Assembly (NCBI GenBank): GCA_045591175.1
Contig: JAZNSI010000012.1
Location: forward strand, 30,171 to 94,170
Reading direction: 5' to 3'
DNA from: UBA11524 sp045591175
GTDB lineage: Bacteria > Bacillota > Clostridia > Christensenellales > Aristaeellaceae
DNA length: 64,000 nucleotides
Shown here: positions 1-8,114 of the stretch, one piece after another
Position numbering within the stretch: the stretch's first letter is position 1
Layout of the letters: each line of letters opens with the position of its first letter
Position numbers and translations under genes: made by a program
Notes under the pieces: model-generated
The model's database searches: none
What the model was told of the DNA's origin: nothing
Seen by the model: only the letters and a program-made list of their open reading frames with translations

Positions 1-1059
1 GAGGTCGCCCAGACCGAGAATTGCCTTGAGCAACAAATGGCCCTCCTCGCCGGAAGCCTTCAGCTTCAGCTCCTCCTTGCCGGAGATCAGGTCATCGGAG
101 CGCTGCAGGCGGCGCTTGAGGTCGTTCTTGCGCCAGTCCACCGTGGTCAGGCCGAACTTCCAGGAGGTGACGGTCTCCGGGGTGCGGGTGTACCAGGGGG
201 GCAGGAACTCCGCCAGATGACGGTCGCCCGCCGCCGCGATCACGCCGTAGCGGCGGAACAGGTCGAACTTCACCATCTGCGCGCAGGCGAAGGAGGAGTT
301 CATCCAGTTCTTGTCGCCGCCCTTGTCGTAGCCGTCCTTGTACTTCTCGGCGAACTTCGCGTACAGGGGGTAGATGTCCACGTCCTTGTAAGTGGCGCGG
401 GTCAGCCAGGTGAAGTGGTTGATGCCGGTCACGGTGGTGTAGATCTCATGGCGATCAACGCCGTGGATGCCCATTTCCTCCGCCAGCATCTCGCACATCA
501 GGTGCTGGGTGCCAAAGACCTCATGGCAGCAGCCAAAGGCCTTGATCTCCGGGAACACCTCGTACAGCGTGCGGATGCACAGCGTCATGGGGTTGGTGTA
601 GTTGATGACCCAGGCTTTGGGCGCATAATCGCGGATGGCCTCTCCGATCTCCACGAACATGGGGATGGTGCGCATCGCGCGCATGAAGCCGCCGGGGCCG
701 ACGGTATCGCCCACGGGCTGATACACGCCCACGCGCTCGGGCAGATGCACGTCGGAGGCCATCTCGTCAAAGGTGCCGGGCAGGATGGAAATCACCACGA
801 AGTCTGCGCCGGTGAGGGCTTCCTTGAGGGAATCGGACACCTCGTACCGCCACTTCGACTTGGCGTCCGGATGGGCGCTGATCTTGCCACCGATGATGCG
901 GTTGCGCTCCGCCGCGTCCTTGTCGATATCATACAGACGGACGGTGCCGCAGAGCTGCTCGTCCATCGCCAGATCCATCATGAAGCCCCACGCCCAACCG
1001 CGGCTGCCGCCGCCGATGTAGGCAATGTTCAGGTTCTTGGCCTTACCAGTGATACTCAT
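1..1059 (-). CDS. Glycoside hydrolase family 4 protein (partial)
   Basis: The C-terminus lies beyond the window edge; about 353 codons are visible. The N-terminus carries the NAD-binding glycine motif of GH4 (IAYIGGGSRGWA, about residues 13-24). NYTNP at about 152, a Cys-His pair in GCCHEV near 175 and INHF near 213 match the NAD site and the Cys/His metal ligands of GH4 alpha-galactosidases and alpha-glucosidases. These enzymes use an unusual NAD- and Mn-dependent redox mechanism on an intracellular sugar. The substrate cannot be read from sequence. The ATG at 1059 follows AGGAGGC. It lies just downstream of, and in line with, the MGH1-like hydrolase gene (35-nt gap), so the two are probably cotranscribed. 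Confidence 0.85.
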   Translation of the reverse strand, partial: MSITGKAKNLNIAYIGGGSRGWAWGFMMDLAMDEQLCGTVRLYDIDKDAAERNRIIGGKISAHPDAKSKWRYEVSDSLKEALTGADFVVISILPGTFDEMASDVHLPERVGVYQPVGDTVGPGGFMRAMRTIPMFVEIGEAIRDYAPKAWVINYTNPMTLCIRTLYEVFPEIKAFGCCHEVFGTQHLMCEMLAEEMGIHGVDRHEIYTTVTGINHFTWLTRATYKDVDIYPLYAKFAEKYKDGYDKGGDKNWMNSSFACAQMVKFDLFRRYGVIAAAGDRHLAEFLPPWYTRTPETVTSWKFGLTTVDWRKNDLKRRLQRSDDLISGKEELKLKASGEEGHLLLKAILGLGDL

Positions 1060-1094
1060 GCTGAATAGCCTCCTAAATATCCATTTGGGTTCTG

Positions 1095-2531
1095 TTACTC
1101 TATTTCGACCTGATCCAACACATTTCCTGCCTGGTCGGTGATCAATCTCACGCCGCAGCGGCTGACGGCTTTCTTCTCGCCGTCCACCAGGATGCGGGCA
1201 GTCTTTCCGTCGGATTCCACCCGGTAGGTATGCTCGCCCCAGCCCAGCTCGTACTCATATGCCGCGCCGCTGCCAAGGCTGAACCACAGCTGCCCGCGCA
1301 CCATCGTCACGCCCCAGATGTGGGCGATATACGTCAGCACGGAGAGCAGCGTCGGGCCGTAGGCATTCTGATAGGGCCTGCCCGAGTCCGGCGGCAGAGG
1401 TTCCTTGGTTTCCGGGTCAACGATGCTGGGCTTCCCTGTGAAGGGATCGAACTGCTGGGTGAACACATACCCGCCGTCGATCACCGCCTGCATGAGCTTC
1501 CGTCCCAGCACAGTGACCAACTTATGATACCCGTAGCGCTCCAGCGCAAGGATCGCCCGCTGATACGTCAATCCCTCGCACTGGCCCGACCAGTTGTTTT
1601 CCGGCGCATTGCGGAAGGCGGGATCATTCGCCGCCACGGACGGCAGGGGCAGGGCCGTCCAGAACTCTTCCGGGTTGAGCATATGCGCCTTCACAAACCG
1701 ATCCGCCATCCCCTGCGTGAACGAGCCCCAGTACATGCACCGCAGGCTGTTGTGGCACAGCACGTCGATGACGTTTCCATACTTGTCCCGATCAAAGCAC
1801 GCGCCGCGTTCCTCGTCCCACAACTTCTCCCGTAGGACAGCGGCGACCTCGTCGGCTTTGCGGCGCCACTCCCCTGCCCGGCCGTCCTGACGGATGCGGC
1901 TGATCTCGCACAGCGTATCCCGCGCAGCATAGGAGAAGGACGTCACGTCCATCGAGGCCATGGGGACGATATCGAAGCCCTCCGGCGGCACGTCCTCCGT
2001 GCAGTAGACGGGGGAATCGCCGTAGCGCACGGCGTTGTCCTCGCCCGTGTCGTACACGCACCAGCTTTCGAGGACGCCGTCGCCATCGGAATCGCGCACC
2101 TTCCACAGGTACGCATCGAAGCGCTCCAGGCAATCGGCGAGCTGGTCGAGATAATCCCGATCCTCGCCCAGCCAGTAGTACATGTTCAACGCCGGCCACG
2201 GGAAGCAGAAGCCCTGGAATTTGTTAAACTGGGCCTCCACCGTGCCATCCGGAAAGCCTTGAATCGAGCCCGCCAGCCGTCCGTCCGCCCTTTGATGGTG
2301 CATGAACAGCAGTTGGTTGTTCAGCGCAGCCTCCATATTGAAGGGGGCGTACATCTCGCCACCCATGGGCTGGGTCTCCAGCCAGATCTTCTCGTAGCCG
2401 CCGCCCTCGACGAGGACAAGATCCTCCCCGAAGCGGTTGAGATTGCCCCGGCACTTACCCACGGCTTCATCAAAGAGCCGCTGAAGGGCCGCGTCCGCAG
2501 TGCGGAACCTGACATGGGTATATGGGATCAT
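1095..2531 (-). CDS. MGH1-like / GH63-type glycoside hydrolase
   Basis: A 478-residue cytoplasmic protein with no signal peptide. Motifs such as FPWPALNMYYW, DSDGDGVLESW and YGPTLLSVLTYI are typical of the (alpha/alpha)6-barrel hydrolases annotated as MGH1-like or GH63-like. Members act on alpha-linked glucosyl or mannosyl groups; the substrate here is unknown. An ATG 22 codons further upstream is possible, but the ATG at 2531 has GGAGGTGCGGCT directly before it and is preferred. It precedes the GH4 gene and probably shares a transcript with it. Confidence 0.7.
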   Translation of the reverse strand: MIPYTHVRFRTADAALQRLFDEAVGKCRGNLNRFGEDLVLVEGGGYEKIWLETQPMGGEMYAPFNMEAALNNQLLFMHHQRADGRLAGSIQGFPDGTVEAQFNKFQGFCFPWPALNMYYWLGEDRDYLDQLADCLERFDAYLWKVRDSDGDGVLESWCVYDTGEDNAVRYGDSPVYCTEDVPPEGFDIVPMASMDVTSFSYAARDTLCEISRIRQDGRAGEWRRKADEVAAVLREKLWDEERGACFDRDKYGNVIDVLCHNSLRCMYWGSFTQGMADRFVKAHMLNPEEFWTALPLPSVAANDPAFRNAPENNWSGQCEGLTYQRAILALERYGYHKLVTVLGRKLMQAVIDGGYVFTQQFDPFTGKPSIVDPETKEPLPPDSGRPYQNAYGPTLLSVLTYIAHIWGVTMVRGQLWFSLGSGAAYEYELGWGEHTYRVESDGKTARILVDGEKKAVSRCGVRLITDQAGNVLDQVEIE

Positions 2532-2599
2532 AGCCGCACCTCCGGAACGAATTTGTCTGCCTGTATTGTACGGCATGGCGGCAGAATTTGCAAGCAAAA

Positions 2600-2625
2600 A
2601 GGGCTGCTCCCATCGAAACAGCCCT
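2600..2625 (-). terminator. Terminator of dnaA
   Basis: AGGGCTG pairs with CAGCCCT (2600-2606 with 2619-2625). Read leftward, the stem is followed by TTTTTGC, as expected for an intrinsic terminator after dnaA. Confidence 0.75.
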
Positions 2626-2636
2626 CAAAATGCGTT

Positions 2637-3974
2637 TTACTTCGCCTCAGCGATGAGGTTCTTGATGTCCCCCACCACGCTGGCCATGCCGGAGGCGGTA
2701 TCCTTCACGCCGGCAGCGATCTTGTCGCAGCCGTGCAGGACGGTGGTGTGGTCGCGGTTGCCAAAGACCTGACCGATCTGCGGCAGGGAAAGGTTGGTCA
2801 TCTCGCGGGTCAGGTACATCGCAATCTGCCGCGGCACAGTGATCTCCCTCCGGCGGGAGTGGCAGATCAGGTCGTTCACCGTGATGGAGTAGTAATCCGC
2901 CACGGTCTGCATGATGTGCTGCGGGGTGATCTCCTTGCGGGTCTGGGTGGAGAACAGGTCGCGCAGGGCCTCGTTGCACAGCGCCACGGAGATGGGCTTC
3001 TGGGTCAGGGTGGAATAGGCCACCAGACGGGTCAGGCTGCCCTCCAGCTCACGGATGTTGGAGTCGATGTGGCTGGCGATGGTCTCCAGGATGACGGGAT
3101 CCACCTTGATGCACTCGGATTCCGCCTTCGCCTTGAGGATGGCGATTCGGGTCTCGAAATCGGGCTTCTTGATGTCCGCCAGCAGGCCCCAGGCAAAGCG
3201 GCTCTTCAGGCGGTCCTCCAGACGGGCGATCTCCTGCGGAGGCCGGTCGGAGGTCAGGATGATCTGCTTGCCCGCGGTGTGCAGGGCGTTGAAGGTGTGG
3301 AAGAACTCCTCCTGCGTGGACTCCTTGCCCGCGATGAACTGGATGTCGTCCACCATCAGCACATCCACATTGCGGAAGCGGTTGCGGAACTGCACATTGC
3401 GGTTCTGCTGGATGGCGGAGATCAGCTCGTTGGTGAACTGCTCGCCGGGGATGTAGAGGATGCGCTTGGTGGGATCTTCCTCCAGGATGAAGTGGCCGAT
3501 GGCATGCATCAGGTGCGTCTTGCCCAGACCCACGCCGCCGTAGATGAACAGCGGGTTGTAGGCCTGCGCGGGCGCCTCGGCAACGGCCAGGGACGCCGCG
3601 TGGGCGAAGCGGTTGCCGCCGCCCACCACAAAGGTGTCAAAGGTGTACTTGGGGTTGAGGGCGATGCCGATGATCTCGTCGTCCTCCGGCTTTTCCTCGG
3701 CCTTGGGGGCGCTGCGCTCCTGCAGCTCGGCGCTGGTGAGGATCTCGACGTTCATGCGCTTGCCTGCCGCGCGGCTGACCGCGTCGGTGATGCGGGCGTG
3801 ATGCATGTTCATCAGCTGACGCTGCATGTTTTCCATCGTGATGCGCAGGATGAGGGTGTCCTCCTCCAGAGCGATCACCGTCAGGTTATTGGCGATCCAG
3901 GTCGTGTACACGATCCGGTTCATTTCCGATTCCATGAGAGCACAGGCTCTCTCCCAGATTTCCTTCATTTCCAT
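2637..3974 (-). CDS. dnaA: Chromosomal replication initiator DnaA
   Basis: A 445-residue protein of normal DnaA length with all four domains. Domain I runs over about residues 1-85. The AAA+ core has Walker A GGVGLGKTH (about 146-154) and Walker B VLMVDDIQF (about 205-213). The C-terminal domain IV has the DnaA signature around QIGQVFGNRDHTTVLHG. DnaA binds DnaA boxes and opens oriC. I chose the ATG at 3974 because AAAGGA lies about ten bases before it; the in-frame ATG at 4013 has no clear ribosome site. A terminator follows directly and dnaN is not adjacent, which is unusual because dnaA-dnaN is a conserved pair in most Firmicutes. Confidence 0.97.
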   Translation of the reverse strand: MEMKEIWERACALMESEMNRIVYTTWIANNLTVIALEEDTLILRITMENMQRQLMNMHHARITDAVSRAAGKRMNVEILTSAELQERSAPKAEEKPEDDEIIGIALNPKYTFDTFVVGGGNRFAHAASLAVAEAPAQAYNPLFIYGGVGLGKTHLMHAIGHFILEEDPTKRILYIPGEQFTNELISAIQQNRNVQFRNRFRNVDVLMVDDIQFIAGKESTQEEFFHTFNALHTAGKQIILTSDRPPQEIARLEDRLKSRFAWGLLADIKKPDFETRIAILKAKAESECIKVDPVILETIASHIDSNIRELEGSLTRLVAYSTLTQKPISVALCNEALRDLFSTQTRKEITPQHIMQTVADYYSITVNDLICHSRRREITVPRQIAMYLTREMTNLSLPQIGQVFGNRDHTTVLHGCDKIAAGVKDTASGMASVVGDIKNLIAEAK

Positions 3975-4044
3975 CGCATTAGCGTCCTTTGTCTTATGGA
4001 TTATTTTCCGCATGGGCGGACTTTAATAACGGGCGGTATGCAGA

Positions 4045-4105
4045 GAAAAATCAGCCGCCCCACCGTTTATGCAAGCCCACGGCCGGATGGCGGTGGGCTG
4101 TAACA
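4045..4105 (-). promoter_or_regulatory. Structured dnaA leader, possible attenuator
   Basis: In the dnaA transcript the leader can form a bulged stem (CAGCC-CACCG with CGGTG-GGGC-GGCTG) followed by ATTTTTCTC, which resembles a terminator. An alternative hairpin pairs AGCCCAC with GTGGGCT (4074-4080 with 4093-4099) and uses some of the same bases. Regulation by attenuation is inference. Confidence 0.3.
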
Positions 4106-4108
4106 TGC

Positions 4109-4117
4109 TGTGGATAA
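4109..4117 (-). promoter_or_regulatory. DnaA box (perfect TTATCCACA)
   Basis: The minus strand reads TTATCCACA, the consensus DnaA box, just downstream of the dnaA -10 element. This placement suggests DnaA autoregulation and origin function. Confidence 0.75.
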
Positions 4118-4133
4118 CTTTTGTTCCTAACGT

Positions 4134-4162
4134 ATCATAGCACAGACCCTGCGAAATTTCAA
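4134..4162 (-). promoter_or_regulatory. dnaA promoter
   Basis: TTGAAA and TATGAT on the minus strand are separated by 17 bases, about 160 bases before the chosen dnaA start. The perfect DnaA box lies immediately downstream. Confidence 0.65.
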
Positions 4163-4441
4163 GCATTTCAGCGCACTCCGGTTTGGTGGATCCCCCAAAT
4201 CCTGTTGATAACTTCCCGGGGAACATCTTGTGCCGGGACATCCGTTTGACACAATCCCTGCGGTTTTGATTGAATATTCATGCACAACGAGGAATATTAT
4301 GCAGATTTCTTTGGGGGATTTTTGCTGAAAAAAACATCGAAAAAAATCGGCATGCAGGATTCCGCCGTCCGTATGTCGAAAAGTACAGCCATGCGGGATC
4401 CTCCCCGCCGCAGCGCTGAAGATGAGCAGGAGGTGCACGAT

Positions 4442-4927
4442 ATGGCCATCCACATCCGTCCTGAGGACGTATTCGCCGCCCTGGAACCGATGCTGGGCGC
4501 GCAGTTTCTGTGCGCCACGCCGCTGTGCGGCAACACTGCGGACTGCCTGAGCCTCTACGCCCCTTCCTGCATGACGCTGAACGACATGTTCCTCAAAGTG
4601 AGGGACGTGATCTTCGGCGACCTGTACACCGCCCTTGGTCAGGGCATGATGCTGACGCTGGAAAACGGCGTCCGCCTCCGCCTGCGCCTCAAGGACGTCG
4701 ACACCCTCGCCGACGAAGCCCTCGGTCTGCTGCTGGACGCTCTCCCCGGCGACCAGCTGCCGCTGACCTTCCTGCGCCCCTTCGCGCTGGAAACCGGACT
4801 GCTGTGCGCCATGCGTGTGCTGCTGCAGCGCTACGGAGCCGTCCTCCCCTCCATGGAGCGGGAGATGCTCATCCGCATTGTGAAGGAAAATCACCCGGCG
4901 GACCGATATTCGGCGTGGCTGGAATAA
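4442..4927 (+). CDS. Hypothetical protein beside oriC
   Basis: A 161-residue protein that I do not recognise. It begins MAIHIRPEDVFAALEP and has no signal peptide, membrane segment or obvious metal site. It is alternately hydrophobic and acidic, like a small globular cytoplasmic protein. The ATG at 4442 follows GCAGGAGGTGCACGAT, a strong ribosome site. An upstream in-frame ATG at 4280 would place coding sequence across the AT-rich origin region and lacks a ribosome site, so it is rejected. The gene sits 55 bases before the zinc-binding protein gene and may share its transcript. Confidence 0.6.
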   Translation: MAIHIRPEDVFAALEPMLGAQFLCATPLCGNTADCLSLYAPSCMTLNDMFLKVRDVIFGDLYTALGQGMMLTLENGVRLRLRLKDVDTLADEALGLLLDALPGDQLPLTFLRPFALETGLLCAMRVLLQRYGAVLPSMEREMLIRIVKENHPADRYSAWLE

Positions 4928-4982
4928 ATCCGCCGACTGATCCGTTATATCATCGCCAATCAATAATGGAAGGAATCACCCC

Positions 4983-5888
4983 ATGAAGAAACTCCTGACC
5001 CTGCTGCTCGCGCTGATGCTGCTCAGCGTTCCCGCGCTGGCCTCCGCCGAGACCGTGGCAACCTCATTCTACCCGATCTATCTCTTCGCCCTGAACCTGC
5101 TGGACGGTGTCGACGGCGTGGAGGTCACCAACCTCACCGAGCCCACCACCGGCTGTCTGCACGATTATCAGCTGCAAACCGGCGACATGAAGACCCTTTC
5201 CCGCGCCGACGCATTCCTGATCAACGGCGCAGGCATGGAGGGCTACCTGGAGGGCGTGTTCGAGGCCTTCCCCACCCTGCCCGTCATCGACGCCTCCACC
5301 GGCGTCACCCTGCTGGAAGACTGCTCCGATCATGATCACGACGAGCACGACGGTCACGACCATGACCACGCCTACAACGCCCACATCTGGCTGGACGCGC
5401 AAAATGCCATCCTCATGGTGAACAACCTGGCGGACGGGCTGATCGCGGCGCTGCCCCAGCACGCCGACGCCATTGCCGCCAACCGCGACGCCTACATCGC
5501 CCGCCTGACCACGCTGGACGCGGAGATCGAATCCGCCCTGGCCACCGTCCCCCGCAAGGACATCATCACCTTCCACGAGGCCTTCCCCTACTTCGCCCAC
5601 GCATACGGCCTGAACGTGGCTGCCGTCATCAACCGCGATCCGGACGACGCGCTCTCGCCCCGTCAGCTGGCCGAGCTGTGCAAGACGGTGGAATCCCTTG
5701 GCGCGCCGCCGCTCTTCGTGGAGCCCCAGTACGAGGACAAGGCCGCCCAGACCATCTCCCGCGAGACCGGCGCTGCCATCCACACCCTTGACCCCATCGT
5801 CACCGGCCCCGCCGCCGCGCCCCTCACCCACTACGAGGACGTGATGCGGCAGAATCTGGCTGTGCTGATGGCGGCGCTGGGGGAATGA
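4983..5888 (+). CDS. Zinc ABC transporter substrate-binding protein (ZnuA/AdcA-like)
   Basis: A 301-residue exported protein with a signal peptide ending near ASAE (residue 22). It belongs to the cluster A-I metal-binding family. It has the His/Asp-rich loop before HIWLDAQNA (about residues 113-131), the FHEAFPYFAHAYGL ligand segment, and the late Asp/Glu motifs of the family. It captures Zn2+ (possibly Mn2+) outside the membrane for an ABC importer. No permease or ATPase gene is adjacent, so the partner genes must lie elsewhere. The ribosome site GGAAGGAATCACCCC precedes the ATG. Confidence 0.88.
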   Translation: MKKLLTLLLALMLLSVPALASAETVATSFYPIYLFALNLLDGVDGVEVTNLTEPTTGCLHDYQLQTGDMKTLSRADAFLINGAGMEGYLEGVFEAFPTLPVIDASTGVTLLEDCSDHDHDEHDGHDHDHAYNAHIWLDAQNAILMVNNLADGLIAALPQHADAIAANRDAYIARLTTLDAEIESALATVPRKDIITFHEAFPYFAHAYGLNVAAVINRDPDDALSPRQLAELCKTVESLGAPPLFVEPQYEDKAAQTISRETGAAIHTLDPIVTGPAAAPLTHYEDVMRQNLAVLMAALGE

Positions 5889-5926
5889 TCCGCCGCAATT
5901 CGTCAGGACTTCCCCCTCGGAAGACC

Positions 5927-5955
5927 TTGACAACACCACCTGATTGTGCTATCAT
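5927..5955 (+). promoter_or_regulatory. Promoter of tRNA-Arg
   Basis: TTGACA and TATCAT with a 17-base spacer end 11 bases before the mature tRNA 5' end. Confidence 0.75.
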
Positions 5956-5966
5956 AATCAGGCTGC

Positions 5967-6040
5967 GCGCCCGTAGCTCAGTTGGATAGAGTGTCAGACT
6001 CCGACTCTGAAGGTCGCTGGTTCGAATCCAGTCGGGCGTA
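5967..6040 (+). tRNA. tRNA-Arg (anticodon CCG)
   Basis: A complete cloverleaf can be drawn. The acceptor GCGCCCG pairs with CGGGCGT and is followed by discriminator A. The D stem is GCTC/GAGT, the anticodon stem is TCAGA/TCTGA around loop CTCCGAC (anticodon CCG), and the T arm is GCTGG TTCGAAT CCAGT. CCA is not encoded. Its 3' part is repeated exactly at 28019-28048 and in diverged form at 30242, so it probably serves as an integration site. Confidence 0.93.
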
Positions 6041-6041
6041 C
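6012..6041 (+). repeat. Left copy of 30-bp direct repeat (candidate attL)
   Basis: The last 29 bases of the tRNA plus one flanking base are identical to 28019-28048 in the same orientation. Integrases commonly use the T arm and 3' end of tRNA genes as the crossover core. Confidence 0.6.
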
Positions 6042-6046
6042 GTGAA

Positions 6047-6090
6047 AATCCCCCGGAATCTTACGAGGTTCCGGGGGATTGATTTGTTTT
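6047..6090 (+). terminator. Terminator after tRNA-Arg
   Basis: AATCCCCCGGAA (6047-6058) pairs with TTCCGGGGGATT (6069-6080), followed by GATTTGTTTT. A very similar stem recurs at 30287, 42209 and 48991. Confidence 0.85.
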
Positions 6091-6175
6091 GGCGAGGTGC
6101 GGGAAATGTATCAGGCGCATGGTGGGCGTACATCGCGCATTCGTGACCGCCAGCTGTATTCCCTATATCAAATAA

Positions 6176-6201
6176 GAGCTGAGACGCAATCGCCTCAGCT
6201 C
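6176..6201 (-). terminator. Terminator of the signalling operon
   Basis: GAGCTGAG pairs with CTCAGCTC (6176-6183 with 6194-6201), eight bases beyond the stop of the response regulator gene. Read leftward, it is followed by TTATTTG. Confidence 0.65.
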
Positions 6202-6208
6202 CTTGTCT

Positions 6209-6841
6209 TTATTGTTGTTTGTAGTCGCCAATCACCAGGCCGCTTTCCCGGGCCCGGACCGCGAGCTCAGTGCGGTTGGCGAACTGCGTTTTCTCCCGGA
6301 TGTGCTGAATATGCTGCTTGACTCTCGTCACGGACAAACACAGCGTTTCGGCAATCGCAGCATCGGTTTTACCATTCACCAGCTCACGAAGCACTTCCAG
6401 TTCACGCTCAGTGAAGTCGTTGCTCAGCGCTGCGCCCAGGCGGGTAACAGGAGCCACATCCGGGTAAATGGACTCGCCCGCCATCGTCCGGTCCATAACC
6501 TTGAGCAGGGCTTCGGCAGTGGGCTCCTTGTACCAGAAGCTCTCCACGCCGATCTTGCGCGCCTGCGAAATGTAGCTGTATTCCGGCTGACTGGTCATAA
6601 TCATGATCTTGATCTGCGGATAGTGCTTCTTCAGCTTGGCTGCCGCTTCGATGCCGCTCATATCCATCGCAGTGCAGACGTCCATCAGGATCAGATCAAC
6701 CCGGTTTGTCATACAGTAGAGCTCTGCCATGGCAGCGCTGTCCAGCGATGGCAGCAGATGATAGCTGTCGCTGGTGCTGATGAAAATCTCCAGCAGCTTT
6801 CGTGCCATCGCGTCGTCTTCTACGATCAGAACATTATACAT
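6209..6841 (-). CDS. NarL/FixJ-family response regulator
   Basis: A 210-residue cytoplasmic DNA-binding regulator. The receiver domain (about 1-120) has the acidic pair D9/D10 and a phosphoacceptor Asp at about 54 in LILMDV. A LuxR-type helix-turn-helix (about 142-205) contains FTERELEVLRELVNG and the VKQHIQHIREK recognition helix region. It is the last gene of a three-gene leftward operon. Its start overlaps the end of the sensor kinase gene by eight bases, which implies translational coupling and a cognate pair. AAAGGGGTG precedes the ATG. The likely target is the divergent exported-protein cluster starting near 10.0 kb; this is inference from position. Confidence 0.9.
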   Translation of the reverse strand: MYNVLIVEDDAMARKLLEIFISTSDSYHLLPSLDSAAMAELYCMTNRVDLILMDVCTAMDMSGIEAAAKLKKHYPQIKIMIMTSQPEYSYISQARKIGVESFWYKEPTAEALLKVMDRTMAGESIYPDVAPVTRLGAALSNDFTERELEVLRELVNGKTDAAIAETLCLSVTRVKQHIQHIREKTQFANRTELAVRARESGLVIGDYKQQ

Positions 6842-8114
6842 CCAGCGTCACCCCTTTCTCGAAGATAATGGTCAGTGCAAAGCGCGGTGCAGCCTCGATT
6901 AACATGCGTCCGCCGGCAGATTCGATCTTCCTGCGGGCAGTGCTCAGGCCGCCGCCTTCTGCGATGGGGCTGGAGGGCGCCGAGCCATCATTTGTGTAGC
7001 GGATGATGTGGGCAGCATCCGTTTCCTCCACGTCGATCCACAGCTGCTTTGCGCCGGCGTGGCGGACGGCGTTGGTCAGCGTTTCCGCACCGATGGCAGC
7101 GATGAGCTTGCGATGCTGTGCATTCTCCGGCAGATGGCCGCTGACATGCACCTGCATGCCAATGGCCTGCGCCGCATTCCGCAGGCTGGCAAGGGAATCG
7201 GTTTCCTGCTGGGGTTCAGCCTCCAGGCGCAGGACGTCGATATTGCGCTGCCAGATATCAATGATGCGTTTCGGGTCACCGGATTCATATTGCAGGTAGT
7301 GGCGGGTCATCAGCAGCGCCTGGCCGAGGAAACCGTGAAGATTCACGCGGGTTTCAAGGCGTTCGCGGGCGATGACGTACTCGTCAACCTTGTCGCCGTA
7401 GCTGCGGATGCGCGTGTTCATATCCTCCAGATCACGGTGCCTGTCCTGCAATTCTCCCAACAGCTGATGCTGACGGGTCGTGTTGGCAGCCGTGATCTGC
7501 ACCGCGCCGTCCAGCATTTCTCTGCGGAAGGTCCAGATGCTTCCGTCCGGAAGGCAGAATTCAGGCTGTTCGTCCACTGCAATACGTTCCACGCCTTCAA
7601 CCGGCGGGTCTGCTGCAAGCGATTGCCAGAACAAGTTTGCGTTTTGAAGCGCCTTGCCGAAGATGGCATGGCTCAGCTCGTTCATGCGATGGTTGGTCAG
7701 CATGACCAGACCGTTGGGCTGGGAAAAGCACAGGCCCGTATCCAGGTGATCCAGGCTTTCTTTGATGGAGGAAGGGGTGATGGCCGTCCTGCGGCGGTTG
7801 ACTTCCTCAACGATCACCATCACAAAGAAGACTGCGATCGCCAGCCACACCAGCAGCGGGAAGATCACCGACTGCTGCTCGAACCACAGAGAAACAGCGG
7901 GAATGTACGCCGGCGCGCGCTCCGCCCGGATGACAGAGGCATACAGAAGCAGCATGGCCGCAATCACCGCGGTGCACACCGGCAGCAGGATCAGCTTGAT
8001 CCTTCCCTGCTTTCTGCCCACGAGGATGCAGGTGCAGATGCCGGCGATCATCGTCAGGAAGAACAGCGTGGCAATCACGGTCTTGAAACTCATCGAGAGA
8101 GAGGCGTACGTCAT
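6834..8114 (-). CDS. Membrane sensor histidine kinase
   Basis: A 426-residue protein with three or so N-terminal membrane segments (about 10-32, 40-62, 83-103). A PAS-like segment (about 115-215) and a coiled region follow. The phosphoacceptor region VNLHGFLGQAL has its His near residue 260. The C-terminal HATPase domain has an N box in TLTNAVRHAGA and a G box in GGGLSTARRKIESAGG. The architecture is that of NarL-partner kinases. Its ATG overlaps the stop codon of the upstream 7TM gene (ATGA), and its end overlaps the regulator gene, so all three are coupled. Confidence 0.85.
   Translation of the reverse strand: MTYASLSMSFKTVIATLFFLTMIAGICTCILVGRKQGRIKLILLPVCTAVIAAMLLLYASVIRAERAPAYIPAVSLWFEQQSVIFPLLVWLAIAVFFVMVIVEEVNRRRTAITPSSIKESLDHLDTGLCFSQPNGLVMLTNHRMNELSHAIFGKALQNANLFWQSLAADPPVEGVERIAVDEQPEFCLPDGSIWTFRREMLDGAVQITAANTTRQHQLLGELQDRHRDLEDMNTRIRSYGDKVDEYVIARERLETRVNLHGFLGQALLMTRHYLQYESGDPKRIIDIWQRNIDVLRLEAEPQQETDSLASLRNAAQAIGMQVHVSGHLPENAQHRKLIAAIGAETLTNAVRHAGAKQLWIDVEETDAAHIIRYTNDGSAPSSPIAEGGGLSTARRKIESAGGRMLIEAAPRFALTIIFEKGVTLDV

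Larger units (their letters stand above)
4014..4441. other. Candidate chromosomal origin (oriC) region
   Basis: This gene-free stretch lies upstream of dnaA. It holds the perfect DnaA box at 4109-4117, one-mismatch boxes TTATCAACA (minus strand, 4203-4211) and TCATGCACA (4278-4286), and an AT-rich stretch with A and T runs around 4262-4350 that could be the unwinding element. Genes to the left run leftward and those immediately to the right run rightward, as expected at a replication origin. Origin activity itself is inference. Confidence 0.55.

Noticed and set aside
5320..5375. Short repeat of CATGATCACGAC type taken as a DNA repeat element
   Set aside because: It is the His/Asp-rich zinc-binding loop of the metal-binding protein.
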